Shown one piece after another: positions 17,577 through 26,301 of a stretch of 64,000 nt of DNA. The DNA is from Halorubrum lacusprofundi ATCC 49239 (GTDB taxonomy: Archaea > Halobacteriota > Halobacteria > Halobacteriales > Haloferacaceae). The first letter of the stretch is position 1. Each line of letters starts with the position of its first letter. Under the pieces are notes generated by a model that did not search any database, was not told the DNA's origin, and saw only the letters and a list, made by a program, of their open reading frames with translations. The DNA is taken from the NCBI RefSeq assembly GCF_000022205.1, contig NC_012030.1:124001-188000 (forward strand), read 5' to 3'. Made by a program: the position numbers and the translations under genes.

Positions 17577-19045
17577 TCGAGGTGGAGCCCCCGACCTCAA
17601 GGAGCGAACGGAGTGAGCGAGTAGGTCGGGGAGGAAACCGACATGGGACGACACAACTGCCACACTGCGACCAACCGACTCTCAAGTCTATAAGTACCGT
17701 CGGGTACTCTCTGAAAACATGGATGTGCGTCGAACTGCCGTCGTGAAACTCACCGTTTCCGACGAGCAACGCGACGCACTCCACCGAACCGCCGAGCAAT
17801 ACCTGTACTGCGCGAACCGAACCGCTGATTACTGTTGGTCCGACACCTCTTACACCGAGTGTAAGACCAACAAGCGAGAGGTGCGTGACGCGCTCTACTC
17901 CAAACTTCGAGAGGAGACAGACCTACAGGCCCAGCTTGTTCAAGCCGCCATCAAACGCGCTGTTGAAGCTGTCAAAGCGTGTGTCGAACGATGGAAAAAT
18001 GGACAGCGCGTCTCTCAACCGACGTTCACCGCCGAAACGATGGACTACGACACGCGCAGCGCGACCTTCTACCGGAACAAGGTGTCGCTGGCAACTGTTG
18101 AGGGACGAGTCGAACCGTCGTTCGTTCTCCCGGCAGACAGTCCGACGCCCTACGAGCGGTACGTACTCTCTGAGAACTACGAGTTCCGCGAGAGTACGCT
18201 TCGGTACGACGCGGCCACTGACGAGTTCTATCTCAACATTTCGATGCGGCGGACAGACGGTGACGATGAGGTTTCGGAAGATACCGGGCACCCCGATCAA
18301 ACGGTCCTCGGTATCGACCTCGGCGTCAATAGCCTCGCTGTGTCCTCAACCGGGACGTTCTGGCAGGGAGACGACTACGACCACTGGTGTCGTGAGTTCG
18401 AGAAGAGGCGTGGTGAGATGCAACACTGTGGGACGCAAGCCGCACACAAGGCTCTGCTTCGCCTCGGGAAGCGTGAAGAAGCATGGCGGAAACAGTACAT
18501 CCACACGATCGCAAACGAACTCGTCTCGGAAGCCATCGAACACGACTGCGATGTGATCGCGTTCGAGGACTTGAATGACATTCGAGAGGGGCTTCCGCAA
18601 GCTAAATGGCACCACGTCTGGGCGTTCCGACGCCTGTTTGAGTATGTCTCGTACAAAGCCCCTGAACAGGGTGTCTCCGTGGAACAGGTCGAGCCGAACC
18701 ACACGTCCCAACGTTGTTCTCGGACAGACTGTGGGTTTACGCACCCGAACAACCGCCAGGGAGAACACTTTGAGTGCCAGAAGTGCGGGTACGAAGTGAA
18801 CGCGGATTACAACGCGGCGAAGAACATCGGGCTCCGGTACGCTCGAAAGCGGACACACAGACTCCGTTCCTCGCCCAAGTCGGGGAACGGAGACGCACAA
18901 GTAGACGTGCGTATAAATGGTGGAACGTTGAACGGCGGGAGTCACCAGCCTATTGCTGGCGACTGATTGCCGGGAGTCCACATCAAAGCCCTACCCTCAA
19001 CGAGCGAACCCCGTATGGGGTGAGCGAAGTAGGGTAGGGTAGTTT
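17577..19045 (+). mobile_element. IS200/IS605-type TnpB-only element 2
   Basis: Contains tnpB alone. The left end has a stem CCCCGACCT (17589-17597) pairing with AGGTCGGGG (17623-17631). The right end has CCCTACCCT (18989-18997) pairing with AGGGTAGGG (19031-19039). Loops of both hairpins carry GAGCGAAC-type sequence. The element lies inside the nucleotidyltransferase gene. End bases are approximate because IS605-type insertions leave no target duplication. Confidence 0.82.
17719..18966 (+). CDS. TnpB RNA-guided endonuclease
   Basis: 415 residues. The RuvC core has GIDLGVNSLAVSS (first Asp), IAFEDLNDIREGLP (Glu) and [12 protein letters not shown] (last Asp). The zinc ribbon is CSRTDCGFTH...CQKCG, with four residues between the first cysteine pair, as in other haloarchaeal TnpB. 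All catalytic residues are present. The first third is nearly collinear with the fragment at 930-1425. The gene ends shortly before the right-end hairpin from which omega RNA would derive. It sits within the split nucleotidyltransferase gene. Confidence 0.92.
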   Translation: MDVRRTAVVKLTVSDEQRDALHRTAEQYLYCANRTADYCWSDTSYTECKTNKREVRDALYSKLREETDLQAQLVQAAIKRAVEAVKACVERWKNGQRVSQPTFTAETMDYDTRSATFYRNKVSLATVEGRVEPSFVLPADSPTPYERYVLSENYEFRESTLRYDAATDEFYLNISMRRTDGDDEVSEDTGHPDQTVLGIDLGVNSLAVSSTGTFWQGDDYDHWCREFEKRRGEMQHCGTQAAHKALLRLGKREEAWRKQYIHTIANELVSEAIEHDCDVIAFEDLNDIREGLPQAKWHHVWAFRRLFEYVSYKAPEQGVSVEQVEPNHTSQRCSRTDCGFTHPNNRQGEHFECQKCGYEVNADYNAAKNIGLRYARKRTHRLRSSPKSGNGDAQVDVRINGGTLNGGSHQPIAGD

Positions 19046-19608
19046 ACTGACTTCTCACTGCGAGAACTCGCGACACAGATCGGTCACTCACACCAGTCCG
19101 TCCGGCGGCAGTGAACGTTCTCAGCGCGAACGACCTGGTCGTCGAATCACCCGAAAGCAACCGGCGACCCGTCCAGATCAACAGACAGCGCCTGTCGATT
19201 CCAGACGATCCGATCCTCCGGATCCCCCAACCAGAGTATCACCAACCCGTCAAAGCCGCGGTTTCGGAGCTCCGTGAGAACATCAACGACGTCGTGGGCA
19301 TCATTCTGTATGGGAGTGTGGCTCGGGGCGAGGCTGACCGACGGAGCGATATCGATCTCTGGGTGCTAACCCGGTCTGGGCGGACCGCAAGCCAACGAGA
19401 AGCGAACGCCATTGCCCGTGATCTCGAAGACACGGCGTTCGATGGTGACCGATACGCCTACGATATCGATGTCGAGGCTGTCCAGGCGATCCCGGCGTAC
19501 ACCGAAGACATCCGAGAGATCGTCGTTTCAGGGATTCCGATCCTCAAAACGAGTGACTTCGAAATCGTCGAGAACCTCCTCTTGGAGGAAGGAACTGCTG
19601 ATGAATAG
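19046..19608 (+). pseudogene. Nucleotidyltransferase gene, 3' part
   Basis: Starts with the second half of a winged helix (FTDFSLRELATQIGHSHQSV) and continues, after a one-base frameshift near 19098, into AVNVLSANDLVV and the enzyme. The catalytic signature GSVARGEADRRSDIDLWV is intact. This is the MNT/polymerase-beta-like nucleotidyltransferase family, which in prokaryotes often acts as an antitoxin that adenylylates a HEPN toxin. An ORF from GTG at 19111 could still yield the catalytic half. No HEPN gene is next to it. Interrupted by TnpB element 2. Confidence 0.8.
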
Positions 19609-19703
19609 CGACGTGTCGACAGCTACTGTGCCCGTGTAGATTTGTACCCCTGTGTTCACACATAGGGGAACAATTTATCAAACTGGGCTGTGTCTCTCCT
19701 GTT

Positions 19704-20015
19704 ATGAGTCAGGAATCGCTCGACGATACGATCAAATTCCGTGCTGGTCCGCTTAAAGAAGCGGCAACCGAACTGGATTCCGTCCATCTGGGTGGCATCA
19801 ATATCAGCGAACTCGCACGTGAGGGGCTTACGCAGATGCTTCAGCGATCGATGACAGACGACGACAAAATCGCGATTTACGAGCGCTATTCTGCAGGTGA
19901 CCTCTCGGAAGACGCTGCTCGAGTGCTTCTCGGTGACGAGCTCGACCTCCTCGAAGAGGATATTGACGCCTTCCGTGAGGCTGCCACAGACGACACCAGC
20001 GACTATCTCGTCTAA
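19704..20015 (+). CDS. Antitoxin-like protein
   Basis: 103 residues. An N-terminal DDTIKFRAGP...ISELAREGLTQML region suggests a ribbon-helix-helix or related DNA-binding fold. The C-terminal half (YERYSAGDLSEDAARVLLGD, then EEDIDAF) resembles UPF0175/VapB-type antitoxins. The stop is directly followed by the ATG of the next gene with no spacer. Acts most likely as antitoxin and autorepressor of the PIN-like protein. Confidence 0.7.
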   Translation: MSQESLDDTIKFRAGPLKEAATELDSVHLGGINISELAREGLTQMLQRSMTDDDKIAIYERYSAGDLSEDAARVLLGDELDLLEEDIDAFREAATDDTSDYLV

Positions 20016-20621
20016 ATGGCTAGCGCCGACACACGGTATCCAATCCTCGTCGATACGGACACGCTGATCGCTGTTGCGAATAGCTCCTTGTGGACCCGAA
20101 TAACGTCACACGTCGGTCTCACGACGACGAACGTCTGTAAACAGGAACTCAATCGGCACGTCGAAAACACGCGCGAGACTGCACCAGAGGGCAGCCGTCC
20201 ATACCGGCTTCATTACGGAAGCCGTACCGCGCTCGATGCGCTCGAGGATGACGAAACACCGCTTACCCAAGTGACGAGCGTCCCCCGGCCCCACGGAGCA
20301 GACGCCGGCGAGGAATCGCTCCGACAGGAAGTCGTACAGAATCCCGAGACTATCGACTACGTCGTCTTGATGGACGCAGCTGGCCGGCGTTCGATTCGCC
20401 GCGCTGTCGACGACCAAGACGGAGATATTCGTGTTGTAACACCGCCGTTTCTGTTCTATATCCTCTACGACAACGAGCTCATTTCGCGTCGTGAGTTCTG
20501 TGAAGCGTGCGGAGAGCTGTTGGAACGCGAGGGCTGGACCGGATACAGCGCCGTAAAGGCTGCGTGGGAGGGAATTCCGATTGATTGTAGCGATATTTTG
20601 GACGACCGCCTGCTCCCGTGA
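20016..20621 (+). CDS. PIN-like toxin (putative ribonuclease)
   Basis: 201 residues. A first acidic motif VDTDTLIAVANS follows the N-terminus, acidic residues occur in HGADAGEESL, and IDYVVLMDAAGRRSI carries another Asp pair, the spacing expected for a PIN-domain Mg-dependent RNase. Longer than typical VapC (about 130 residues), closer to DUF3368-like PIN proteins. Start directly abuts the antitoxin stop. The integrase gene begins ten bases downstream, so all three may be cotranscribed. Confidence 0.68.
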   Translation: MASADTRYPILVDTDTLIAVANSSLWTRITSHVGLTTTNVCKQELNRHVENTRETAPEGSRPYRLHYGSRTALDALEDDETPLTQVTSVPRPHGADAGEESLRQEVVQNPETIDYVVLMDAAGRRSIRRAVDDQDGDIRVVTPPFLFYILYDNELISRREFCEACGELLEREGWTGYSAVKAAWEGIPIDCSDILDDRLLP

Positions 20622-20630
20622 CGAACCCGT

Positions 20631-21881
20631 ATGAATCAGAACACCCCCTCGGCACGCGATGGTACGACACCGCTCACGAGTTCCTTCGACCGCTACCTAC
20701 AGGACAAGGGGAAAGGTCGCGGTGGCGACGGCGGAAATTACCGGCGCAACGCGGCGCGCGAGCTCGATTGGTTCGCCGAGTGGGCTGCTGGCGGCCGCGG
20801 CAACGACGGCTGGACCGGGATCGTCCCCGACGACGCCAACCGCGACCCCACCTTCGGGGACCTCGACGAACGTGTCTTCCGTGAGTACGCCCGGCATCTC
20901 GCTGGTGACCGTGGCCTCAAACAGAACACCGTCCAAACCTATTATCGCTATATCTCTGCGTGGTGTGGCTGGTGCGTCAATGAGGGGTATCTCGAAGCGC
21001 ACTACGCGCAGCGGGCGAGCGCGATGGCGCCGCTGCCGGAGGACGACGGCCGCAAGCCCGGCGACCAGCAGGCTTGGACGTCCGAACAACGCCATGCCCT
21101 CACCCGCCACGTCGACGAACGGGCTCGCGATGCCGTCGAAGCGTACACGACACTTCCGGTGGATACTGATCCCCTCGACAAGCAGCGAGCGCGCTATGCG
21201 GCGCTGAAGGCGGCTCGTGACCGGGCTTTGGTGTTCGTCCTCGCGTACACAGCTGTCCGTGTCGGGGAACTGCTCCGAGATCCGAACGACCCGCGCCGGC
21301 GCGGCGTCCGATGGGAGGAGATCTCTCTCGACGACGGGAGTATGGACGTTTACCGGAAGAAACAGCAGTGGGACGCCGCGAGTCTCCCTGATCCGGTGAT
21401 TTCTCCGCTGCGGAGCTACCGCCGGCTAATGGACCCACTAACGGAGCGGTGGCCAGTGTTTCCGACGTTCGACCACCGGACTCTGTCGGGGCTTGTGCGG
21501 GACGAACTGGCCGATCGAGGGGAACGCCCGGAGGCAATCAATGAGAAGCGTAGCGAGTACGCTCGCGACCTGTTGCTGGCGCTCGACGAAGACATTCGGC
21601 CGCCGTCGATCACGACAGATGGAGCACGATCGATTCTCCAGCGGCTCTCAGAGGCGGCGGAAATCGACATCGGCCATCCGAAACATGACTATCTCGCCCC
21701 CCACGGTGGCCGGCGTGGGATGGGGGAAGTCCTTGTCCGGGCGTTCGGATATACGGTTGCAGCCCGGTATCTCGATAACTCGGAGGAAATGGTTCGTGAA
21801 CGGTATTCGCATATTGAGGCCGGTGAATTGGGCGATGTCGCAACGGAAGCACTCAACGAGATTGATCCTATGAATCTGTAA
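20631..21881 (+). CDS. Tyrosine recombinase / integrase
   Basis: 416 residues. An N-terminal SAM-like DNA-binding domain (to about residue 150) precedes the catalytic domain. Catalytic Arg is in YTAVRVGELL, the HxxR box in PHGGRRGMGEVL, and the candidate nucleophile Tyr in RERYSHIEAG. Haloarchaeal plasmid and provirus integrases of this type catalyse site-specific insertion or resolve multimers. It follows the toxin-antitoxin pair closely. A truncated, diverged copy is at 32850-33776. No tRNA attachment site is visible in the window. Confidence 0.9.
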   Translation: MNQNTPSARDGTTPLTSSFDRYLQDKGKGRGGDGGNYRRNAARELDWFAEWAAGGRGNDGWTGIVPDDANRDPTFGDLDERVFREYARHLAGDRGLKQNTVQTYYRYISAWCGWCVNEGYLEAHYAQRASAMAPLPEDDGRKPGDQQAWTSEQRHALTRHVDERARDAVEAYTTLPVDTDPLDKQRARYAALKAARDRALVFVLAYTAVRVGELLRDPNDPRRRGVRWEEISLDDGSMDVYRKKQQWDAASLPDPVISPLRSYRRLMDPLTERWPVFPTFDHRTLSGLVRDELADRGERPEAINEKRSEYARDLLLALDEDIRPPSITTDGARSILQRLSEAAEIDIGHPKHDYLAPHGGRRGMGEVLVRAFGYTVAARYLDNSEEMVRERYSHIEAGELGDVATEALNEIDPMNL

Positions 21882-22092
21882 GCATACGAGCAGACCAGTC
21901 GAACTCGAATGAGTGACTGGCTTCCAGTTTACCTGAACTGAGGCGCTAAGGCCCCTTCCTCAACGAGCGACCGAAGGGAGCGAGTAGGGAGGGGCCTTAG
22001 CGCCGCACGAGTAACAAACACGTTTGACGCTCGGCCCACAGGCCCACGCAACCGCAACAACCATACGTATAAGTGCGCACAATGCGTACATA

Positions 22093-22212
22093 GTGAGACG
22101 GAAAAACATCACCATCCGCGAAGACCAAGCCGAGTGGATCGAGGAGAACCACCTCAACCTCTCGTCGTTCGTTCGCGGACAACTTGACGAACTCATCGAA
22201 GAACGCTCGTGA
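22093..22212 (+). CDS. Small ribbon-helix-helix protein in TnpB element
   Basis: 39 residues from GTG at 22093: RRKNITIREDQAEWIEENHL, then NLSSFVRGQLDELIEERS. This is a minimal ribbon-helix-helix fold (a strand, then two helices). Its stop overlaps the GTG start of tnpB by four bases, so the pair is translationally coupled. Such a protein could repress the element's promoter and thereby limit TnpB. That role is inferred. Confidence 0.72.
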   Translation: MRRKNITIREDQAEWIEENHLNLSSFVRGQLDELIEERS

Positions 22213-23432
22213 ACTACAACTACAGGTATCGACTCCGACCGTCCGACGCTCTCGAACAACAGTTAGCGTGGACTGTCGATACCTGTAGACAGGTATACAA
22301 CCACTTCCTCCACCGGCTCAACCGCACTGACGACACCTCGGCATACAGCGAGCAGAAACTCCTGCCGAGCCTCAAGAAGTGGTGGAACGACCTGAAACAC
22401 GTTCACTCGAAAGTCCTTCAGAAAGTCGTACAACGGCTGTACGACAACCTCTCAACGCTTCGTGGTCGTAAAGAGAATGGCTACCACGTCGGGACGCTCA
22501 AGTGGAAGGCACCGAGCGAGTACCGCAGTTTCACCTACGGTCAATCCGGCTTCAAGCTCAAGAACACGAGCGGTCGGACTCGGCTGTGGCTCTCGAAGCT
22601 CGGAGAAATCCCGCTCACCTTCCACCGCGCCCTCCCCGACGACGCCGAAATCAAGACGGTCACAGTCAAACAGGAACCGACCGGGAAGTGGTACGCCATC
22701 CTCGGCGTCGAAACCCCGGACGACCCGCCCGCGAAACCGGAGACTCCCGAGAAGTGCGTTGGCATCGACGTAGGGATTCTCAAGTACGCCCACGACACCG
22801 ACGGAACAGCTGTCGAATCGTTCGATCTATCCGATGAACGTGAGCGGTTGGAACGCGCCCAACGCGACCTCTCGCGGAAGGAACACGGTTCCACAAATTG
22901 GGAGAAACAGCGCCGTGTCGTGGCCGAGCGTCACGCCGAGTTGAAGAACAAGCGACGGGACTTCCTCCACAAGCTCTCGAACTACTACGCCCGCGAATAC
23001 GACTTCGTGGCCGTGGAGGACTTGGACGTAAAGGGCTTGATCGAACTGCCTGGCAACTCGCGGAACCGAGCGGGAGCGGCGTGGGGAACGTTCCTACGGA
23101 TGCTCGAATACAAGTGCGAACGGGAAGGAACGTATTTTATCGCGGTGAATCCTCGTGGGACGACGAAAGAGTGTGCGTCCTGCGACGCTTCGACGGAGAA
23201 GCCGCTGTGGGTGCGGGAGCATTCCTGTCCGGCGTGTGGTTTCGAGGCGGATAGAGACGCGAACGCGGCGTGGAACATTCTTTCTCGCGGTATCACAAAG
23301 CGGTTAGGAGCGGGACGCTCCGAATCAACGCCTGTGGAGACTGCGCTCCCTGTGGATACCTCGGTATCTGCAAAGCGCGTCGTGGAAACAGGAAGCCCCA
23401 CCCTCAAGCGCGAGCCGTCAGGCGAGCGGTAG
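22209..23432 (+). CDS. TnpB RNA-guided endonuclease (second type)
   Basis: 407 residues, from a different TnpB lineage than the other two copies. N-terminal YRYRLRPSDALEQQL is the usual start. RuvC Asp is in VGIDVGILKYA, Glu in VAVEDLDVKGL and the last Asp in EADRDANAAWNI. Zinc-ribbon cysteines are CASC and CPAC. All catalytic residues are present. It is coupled to the RHH protein upstream, and its last codons fall in the right-end hairpin, which likely forms part of the guide RNA. Confidence 0.92.
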   Translation: MNYNYRYRLRPSDALEQQLAWTVDTCRQVYNHFLHRLNRTDDTSAYSEQKLLPSLKKWWNDLKHVHSKVLQKVVQRLYDNLSTLRGRKENGYHVGTLKWKAPSEYRSFTYGQSGFKLKNTSGRTRLWLSKLGEIPLTFHRALPDDAEIKTVTVKQEPTGKWYAILGVETPDDPPAKPETPEKCVGIDVGILKYAHDTDGTAVESFDLSDERERLERAQRDLSRKEHGSTNWEKQRRVVAERHAELKNKRRDFLHKLSNYYAREYDFVAVEDLDVKGLIELPGNSRNRAGAAWGTFLRMLEYKCEREGTYFIAVNPRGTTKECASCDASTEKPLWVREHSCPACGFEADRDANAAWNILSRGITKRLGAGRSESTPVETALPVDTSVSAKRVVETGSPTLKREPSGER

Positions 23433-23493
23433 GGTGGGGTAGTTCACGGTGGAATCGAACTCGTGTGGTCACGGAGCGTAGTATCAGGTGTTT

Positions 23494-23540
23494 GGCTCTG
23501 TTGAAATCCTCAGCAAGTGATATATTTCGACGTAGTCGCG
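23494..23540 (+). repeat. IS terminal repeat remnant
   Basis: GGCTCTGTTGAAATCCTC begins a fragment resembling 6280-6330. It is 47 bases upstream of ISH3 copy A. No transposase follows, so it is an orphan end of an IS5-type element interrupted or deleted near the ISH3 insertion. Confidence 0.65.
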
Positions 23541-23587
23541 GTCAATACCGAACATCACCGGACTGGTCAATACAAGAGACCAAGACT

Positions 23588-24986
23588 CAGTACCTCACAA
23601 AGCATCCTCGGCTAGCTGTTTCTGCGGCCTGAGTTCTGTGTCGAAGCGGTTGTACTGACGGTCTCGACGAGAGAATTACGGACGGATCGACGGAGAGCTG
23701 TCGCTGTCGGCGGCGGTCAGCCGCCGACGCGACAGCGTCGCCACTCACTCCGCTGGCTTGCTCGGTCGGTGGTTAGCGGTGGAATCGGTCGTCAGGTGGC
23801 CGATTCGCGGGGACGGCCCGACGCACCGCGAGGGCCGTCCACGCAGCTCGTCGAATCATATTGACGAACTCCTTGTACGGCCACCACCAGAGGCGACGCC
23901 CGCCTCGGCGGGGCGTCGCCACATACTCGTAGTGAAGGTACCGCCAGACGTTCTGTAAGAGGAGACTCACCACCACGTACAGCAGCCGTACCGTTGGATC
24001 TCGTGTTGTCGTTGTCGCTATCGCTTGCTCAAACAAGCGATAGCTTGACTCGATACCGAAGCGTTTCGAGTAGTGGTATCGAGCGTCCCGTGGTGAGTCG
24101 ATGAACGGCGCGTCAGCGGCGTAGCCGTGACGCGCCACACCGTTCTCGTCATACTTCCCATTTAGGTACGTACAGTCGATGTAGACGGGAAAATCGACGG
24201 TCCAGCTGTGACCGTCGAGTTTCCCCGTCAGATCATGCTGAATGACGCGACTCCATCCTTCCGAGAGCTCTTGCTGAATCGCCTCACCCCACCGGATGAT
24301 CGGGATCACGTACGCGTAATTGTGCGCCTGAAGCAGCGTGAGACACTTACTGTCGTAGAATCCGCGATCAAGGTAGACGGCCTTGACCCCGGCGTCAAGG
24401 CCGTCGAGGACACCGAAGAACTCAGCGAGGACACTACTTGCGGTATCGCCGTCTTTGAGACGGCGTACCGCCAGCGTGTAGCGTTTGTTCTTCACACGCG
24501 CGTAGAGTGTGGCATAGGCGTGGAACGCAGTGGTTCCACGCTTCGCTACCGAGTGATAGAGGCCGTCTGTGTCGTCTTCGTCACCGTAGTAGGGCCGCAG
24601 GTGGAGGTCTGCGCAGACCTCCACCTGTTCGGGGAGCAATTCATCGAGATCCTTTCGCAGGAGCGTGTTAGCGACTCGTTCGAGCCGTTCCGGCTCGAAC
24701 TTCGTCCGAAGATGGTAGAGGACCGTGTTCCCAGCGGGTGAGTTCTGGCTCGACGCACAGAGCGTAGAGACAGAGGTCCCGTCGGCGCAAGCGCCGACGA
24801 GGACCTCATAGATGTCTTCAGCAGTGATTTCAGCGTTATTGGCTAACGAGAGCGAAACTTCCTCGTCAAGGCGGTTGACGAGAAAGTTAAGAAGCTGGTC
24901 CTCGTGGATCTCACCGTCTGCTTGTTTGGTTTTAGACACACCTTCAGCAAGCAGACGTTCTAACTAAGCGGCTTTGTGAAGTACTG
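23588..24986 (-). mobile_element. ISH3-type insertion sequence, copy A
   Basis: 1399 bases with terminal repeats starting CAGTAC, then T/C, TCACAAAGC. Flanked by a 5-base target duplication AGACT (23583-23587 and 24987-24991). It is in inverse orientation to the identical-length copy B at 54392-55790. The clean duplication shows a simple insertion at this site. It truncates the gene at 24960-25358. Confidence 0.93.
23773..24939 (-). CDS. ISH3-family transposase
   Basis: 388 residues, identical to the protein of copy B. DDE residues are Asp111 (VEVCADLHLRPYYGD), Asp191 (VYLDRGFYD) and Glu297 (RFGIESSYRL). Long conserved segments (GTTAFHAYATLYARVKNKRY and ARHGYAADAPFI) identify the ISH3 family, which is confined mostly to haloarchaea. 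All catalytic residues are present and the copy looks active. Confidence 0.95.
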   Translation of the reverse strand: MSKTKQADGEIHEDQLLNFLVNRLDEEVSLSLANNAEITAEDIYEVLVGACADGTSVSTLCASSQNSPAGNTVLYHLRTKFEPERLERVANTLLRKDLDELLPEQVEVCADLHLRPYYGDEDDTDGLYHSVAKRGTTAFHAYATLYARVKNKRYTLAVRRLKDGDTASSVLAEFFGVLDGLDAGVKAVYLDRGFYDSKCLTLLQAHNYAYVIPIIRWGEAIQQELSEGWSRVIQHDLTGKLDGHSWTVDFPVYIDCTYLNGKYDENGVARHGYAADAPFIDSPRDARYHYSKRFGIESSYRLFEQAIATTTTRDPTVRLLYVVVSLLLQNVWRYLHYEYVATPRRGGRRLWWWPYKEFVNMIRRAAWTALAVRRAVPANRPPDDRFHR

Positions 24987-25358
24987 AGACTGTGGTTGGT
25001 AATCGTTTGTCCAATACCGAACTTGGCTTGCAATAGCTGTGTTTGAAAAGCTGCTCACCGATAAACGAGAGCGACCTCTTGACGGATCCTCATATATGAA
25101 ATATTCCCCAAACTTTGTGTCTTTGAATTCAATATATTCTCCAGTTAATTCTGCACTATTTGGTTCGTGTAGGGGGATATGAAGTACGCCTCCAACAAGC
25201 AACTCGGCAGACATTGCGTTTGATTTCAACCAACTTATGTCTACGCCATGTTCCGTCTCCCAATTGTTTGTTTTCAATAATTTTTGTTGAGAGAATGTTG
25301 CAAGTTGAAAATCCGATGGTTGAAACTGTGTTACCGCCTGAGTTAGTAGATTATTCAT
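24960..25358 (-). pseudogene. Hypothetical gene truncated by ISH3 copy A
   Basis: 132-residue reading frame, low in GC compared with the rest of the window. The last eight residues (QYFTKPLS) and stop are read from the ISH3 end, so the native C-terminus is lost. The body (ELLVGGVLHIPLHEPNSAEL, then EYFIYEDPS) has no family I recognise. Codon usage is unlike neighbours on the left, consistent with recent transfer. Confidence 0.6.
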
Positions 25359-25461
25359 GAATCGGTCTTAGGTATCTAAATAATACATACTGTCGCTTAA
25401 ATGTTTGTCAGATACGTACACAAAGCATAAGTTAATACAGTTGAATTTGACATATCGTACA

Positions 25462-25572
25462 ATGAAAAAGACTTGTAAGTGCTGCGGCTCACGAATTGAT
25501 TCTGGAGGACATCTATGTGGTATGTGTGTAGAGGAAGGTTGCTCAGCTTTCCAGAAACGTTGTGTTGTCTGA
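25462..25572 (+). CDS. Micro zinc-finger protein (36 aa)
   Basis: 36 residues: KKTCKCCGSRID, then HLCGMCVEEGC. Two CxxC knuckles spaced by about 13 residues make a zinc ribbon. The ATG at 25462 follows a TATA-like AT-rich stretch. Such micro zinc-finger proteins are common in haloarchaea and act as small regulators or adaptors in the few studied cases. It stands alone. 25573-25839 holds nothing recognisable. Confidence 0.6.
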   Translation: MKKTCKCCGSRIDSGGHLCGMCVEEGCSAFQKRCVV

Positions 25573-25839
25573 CGATACTGAAATAATTGTTGCAGATCTA
25601 CCTATATACTAAGTGATTCTCAAGCACAAATCAACATCATTGGTGAGTTATAGATACAGCTGGCTATTTTTAATGTCACATTTGAGTCCGAGCCCGATGC
25701 GATCACCACTGACTTCAACAACGAAATATACGAAGTGTATGGTTACGATCAGACAGAGAACTCAAATAAGAACTGAATAAAGGTGTTATCTGTTTTGTTT
25801 CAAATAAAACTAAGACGGTCAAAGTAGAATTATAGTTCA

Positions 25840-26169
25840 ATGGCAGATGATCGGTGGCACATTGAGGGTTCGTTTCGTGACGGCTCGTATCGAGTGAGAG
25901 ATAATCAGGGGCAATACAAATCGTTGAGTGTCGCTATTTTAGAAGAAACTTCAGAAGTAGATTCTTTTAACGAGGATGAACTTGCAGAGATGTTTGATGT
26001 AGGCTCTGAAATCATACTTGAACACCTTGGACATCTCAGAAAAGAGGGGCTTATTAAAGGAGATTCTGGAAATTGGAAAAAAGAAAACGATTTCGACTCT
26101 TATGAACCGAAACGTCACTTCACAGAGGAACAAGAGTGGGTCCGTCAGGACGATGATTCTCTGTACTAG
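25840..26169 (+). CDS. Winged-helix-like hypothetical protein
   Basis: 109 residues, low GC. The middle part (NEDELAEMFDVGSEIILEHL, then GHLRKEGLIKG) fits a winged-helix recognition pattern, preceded by a short N-terminal strand-rich part (HIEGSFRDGSYRVRDNQG). The C-terminus is acidic and aromatic. Stands 130 bases upstream of the metallo-hydrolase gene and could regulate it (inference). Confidence 0.55.
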   Translation: MADDRWHIEGSFRDGSYRVRDNQGQYKSLSVAILEETSEVDSFNEDELAEMFDVGSEIILEHLGHLRKEGLIKGDSGNWKKENDFDSYEPKRHFTEEQEWVRQDDDSLY

Positions 26170-26301
26170 ATAGTGTACTCAAAGCTTGTCTATTCTTTTG
26201 AGCTACTGTGTGAATTTAGCAAGAAATCAATTTAGACATTTCAGGTGATACTGAACCTATCAACCAAAATTATATGACGCTTACTATCGTTTTGGTTATA
26301 C

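Larger units (their letters stand above)
21935..23450 (+). mobile_element. IS200/IS605-type element 3 (RHH + TnpB)
   Basis: The left end is a long hairpin at 21942-22004 whose arms GGCGCTAAGGCCCCTTCCT and AGGGAGGGGCCTTAGCGCC pair over 19 bases with one mismatch. The right end hairpin pairs CCCCACCCT (23396-23404) with AGGGTGGGG (23431-23439) and overlaps the tnpB stop. It carries a small DNA-binding protein gene and tnpB but no tnpA. Confidence 0.83.
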
